A stretch of DNA of 7,714 nt, from contig JAKDKI010000096.1 of assembly GCA_030453435.1 (NCBI GenBank), positions 1 to 7,714 of the forward strand, read 5' to 3'. This document shows, piece by piece, positions 5,967 through 7,714 of this stretch. Both the position numbers and the translations under genes were made by a program. The notes under the pieces are model-generated. The model was not told the origin of the DNA. It worked only from the letters and a program-made list of their open reading frames with translations, and did not search any database. The DNA is from Kocuria sp. GTDB taxonomy: Bacteria; Actinomycetota; Actinomycetes; Actinomycetales; Micrococcaceae. Position 1 is the first letter of the stretch. Each line of letters begins with the position of its first letter.

Positions 5967-7714
5967 TTAGTCCTCGATCACGCGCACAGCGCCCTTGTCG
6001 GCGGAGGTCACCATGGAGGCATAGGCGCGCAGTGCCTTGGACACCCTGCGCTCACGCGGCTTGGTGGGCTTCCACGGTGCGGAGCCCTTGGCCTCCCGAC
6101 GGCGCGCAAGCTCGGCGTCGTCCACGTTGACCCGCAGCACGCGGTTCTCCACGTCGATCTCGATCTCGTCACCGTGTTCGATCAGACCCACGGCACCGCC
6201 GGCGGCGGCCTCCGGCGAGATGTGACCGATGGACAGGCCCGAGGTGCCACCCGAGAATCGGCCGTCCGTGATGAGCGCGCACTTCTTGCCCAGGCCCAAG
6301 CCCTTGAGGTAGCTGGTCGGGTACAGCATTTCCTGCATACCCGGTCCGCCCTTGGGGCCTTCGTAGGCGATCACCACGATGTCCCCCTCCTTCACGTTCT
6401 TGGAGAGGATCTCGTGCACCGCCTCATCCTGAGACTCGACCACGTAAGCGTTGCCCTTGAAGTGGAACAGCTCGGGATCGATGCCGGCGGTCTTGATCAC
6501 GGCGCCGTCCTCGGCGATGTTGCCGAACAGCACGCACAGGCCACCCTCGATGGTGTAGGCGTGCTCCATATCCCGGATGCAGCCCTCGGCCGCGTCCAGA
6601 TCGTGGTCTTCGTACTCATTGGCTTGCGAGAACGCCTGGGTGGTGCGCACACCGCCGGGGGCCGCCAGGAAGAACTCCTTGGCCTCGTTCGAGGCCTTGC
6701 CCGAACGGATGTCCCATTCATCCAGCCACTCGCCCATGGTCTGAGCGTGAACGGTGTGGACGTCCTCATCCAGCAGGCCACCGCGGCGCAGTTCACCCAG
6801 GATGGCGGGGATACCACCGGCGCGGTGTACATGCTCGATATGGAATTTAGTGGAGTTCGGTGCCACCTTGGCCAGGCAAGGAACCTTCCGGGACAGCGCG
6901 TCGATGTCCGAGAGGTTGAAGTCCACCTCCGCCTCCTGCGCGGCGGCCAGGATGTGCAACACGGTATTGGTCGAGCCGCCCATGGCCACGTCAAGGGCCA
7001 TCGCGTTGCTGAACGCGGCCTTGGTCGCGATATTGCGGGGCAGCACGGACTCGTCGTCCTGCTCGTAGTAGCGCTTGGCGGACTCCACGATGCGGCGGCC
7101 CGCTTCCAAGAACAGGCGCTTACGGTTCACGTGCGTGGCCAGCGTGGTGCCGTTACCGGGCAGGGACAGGCCCAGCGCCTCGGTCAGGCAGTTCATCGAG
7201 TTGGCTGTGAACATACCGGAGCACGAACCGCACGTGGGGCACGCGTTCTCCTCGATCTGGGCCAGCTGGGCGTCCGTGACGGATTCGTCCACGGCCAGTG
7301 CCATGGCATCCACCAGGTCCACGCGGTGCTCCACCACGCCTTCCACACCCTCACCGGATTCCATGGGGCCACCGGAGACGAACACCACGGGGATGTTCAA
7401 TCGCAGGGCAGCCATGAGCATGCCCGGGGTGATCTTGTCGCAGTTGGAGATGCACACCAGGGCGTCCGCGCAGTGCGCGTTGACCATGTACTCCACGGAG
7501 TCCGCAATGATGTCACGGGAGGGCAGCGAGTAGAGCATGCCGTCGTGGCCCATGGCGATACCGTCGTCCACGGCAATCGTGTTGAATTCCTTGGCCACGC
7601 CGCCGGCTTCCTGGACCGCGGAGGCCACGAGGTCGCCCATGTTCTTGAGGTGGACGTGCCCGGGGACGAACTGGGTGAAGGAGTTGGCGATCGCGATGAT
7701 CGGCTTACCGAAGT
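5967..7714 (-). CDS. ilvD: Dihydroxyacid dehydratase, N-terminus cut by window
   Basis: Dihydroxyacid dehydratase (EC 4.2.1.9) removes water from 2,3-dihydroxy-isovalerate or -methylvalerate to give the 2-keto acid precursors of valine/leucine/pantothenate and isoleucine, in the cytoplasm with an Fe-S cluster and Mg2+. About 581 codons are visible. The frame continues open to the right edge ([25 protein letters not shown]), so the ATG at 7640 is internal (equivalent to about residue 56) and only about 31 residues are missing compared with the 616-residue E. coli IlvD. Visible motifs, by that enzyme's numbering: [11 protein letters not shown] with cluster Cys122, Asp123 and the carbamylated Lys124; [25 protein letters not shown] with Cys195; [35 protein letters not shown]; and [20 protein letters not shown] with the catalytic Ser region. 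Position 49 is Gly (VPGH), as in E. coli, not the Cys of plant-type [2Fe-2S] enzymes. It ends in a TAA at 5969-5967, followed by an AT-rich palindrome and a strong terminator. Its promoter is outside the window. Confidence 0.97.
   Translation of the reverse strand, partial: FGKPIIAIANSFTQFVPGHVHLKNMGDLVASAVQEAGGVAKEFNTIAVDDGIAMGHDGMLYSLPSRDIIADSVEYMVNAHCADALVCISNCDKITPGMLMAALRLNIPVVFVSGGPMESGEGVEGVVEHRVDLVDAMALAVDESVTDAQLAQIEENACPTCGSCSGMFTANSMNCLTEALGLSLPGNGTTLATHVNRKRLFLEAGRRIVESAKRYYEQDDESVLPRNIATKAAFSNAMALDVAMGGSTNTVLHILAAAQEAEVDFNLSDIDALSRKVPCLAKVAPNSTKFHIEHVHRAGGIPAILGELRRGGLLDEDVHTVHAQTMGEWLDEWDIRSGKASNEAKEFFLAAPGGVRTTQAFSQANEYEDHDLDAAEGCIRDMEHAYTIEGGLCVLFGNIAEDGAVIKTAGIDPELFHFKGNAYVVESQDEAVHEILSKNVKEGDIVVIAYEGPKGGPGMQEMLYPTSYLKGLGLGKKCALITDGRFSGGTSGLSIGHISPEAAAGGAVGLIEHGDEIEIDVENRVLRVNVDDAELARRREAKGSAPWKPTKPRERRVSKALRAYASMVTSADKGAVRVIED

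Overview
The window is ordinary chromosomal DNA from a bacterium with high G+C. The protein sequences look actinobacterial, most likely Micrococcales. This rests on the asparagine-permease-like APC transporter resembling mycobacterial and other actinobacterial AnsP, and on the GC-rich codon use. It is an inference from remembered family sequences, and I cannot name a species. I see no rRNA, tRNA, CRISPR array, insertion sequence, phage gene or replication origin. Coding density is high, and the longest stretch without a gene is 189 bases (5778-5966).

Layout, left to right. (1) The 3' part of a plus-strand YkvI-family membrane protein gene (1-1274, truncated by the window edge). (2) A 121-base convergent gap holding two strong hairpins: a 17-bp bidirectional terminator at 1293-1329 and a 16-position stem at 1342-1388. 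(3) A minus-strand AGCS-family alanine/glycine:cation symporter (2898 to 1396). (4) A 137-base gap with a leader hairpin and a candidate promoter/operator. (5) A minus-strand ornithine cyclodeaminase gene (4063 to 3036) broken by one missing base near 3412. (6) A minus-strand AnsP-like amino-acid permease (5777 to 4122), 58 bases upstream of ocd and probably co-transcribed with it. (7) A 189-base gap with the ansP promoter region, the ilvD terminator and an AT-rich palindrome. (8) A minus-strand dihydroxyacid dehydratase gene, ilvD (7714 to 5967), missing only about 31 N-terminal residues to the window edge.

How the genes fit together: all five handle amino acids. AnsP and AGCS would import amide or small neutral amino acids. 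Ornithine cyclodeaminase would turn ornithine into proline plus ammonia. YkvI is an uncharacterised transporter of the same structural superfamily. IlvD makes the 2-keto acids for valine and isoleucine, and its terminator separates it from the others. The putative promoters of ansP and of the AGCS gene share a split motif (plus strand: GCCTA, 4-6 nt, GCGCTGTTG, 1-2 nt, CTGA). This suggests that the two transporter units answer to the same regulator or share a promoter type.

I do not see an undescribed defence, mobile or RNA system here. The observations most worth following up are the single-base frameshift that would remove the catalytic Asp of ornithine cyclodeaminase, the shared promoter motif, and the paired structures in the gaps.
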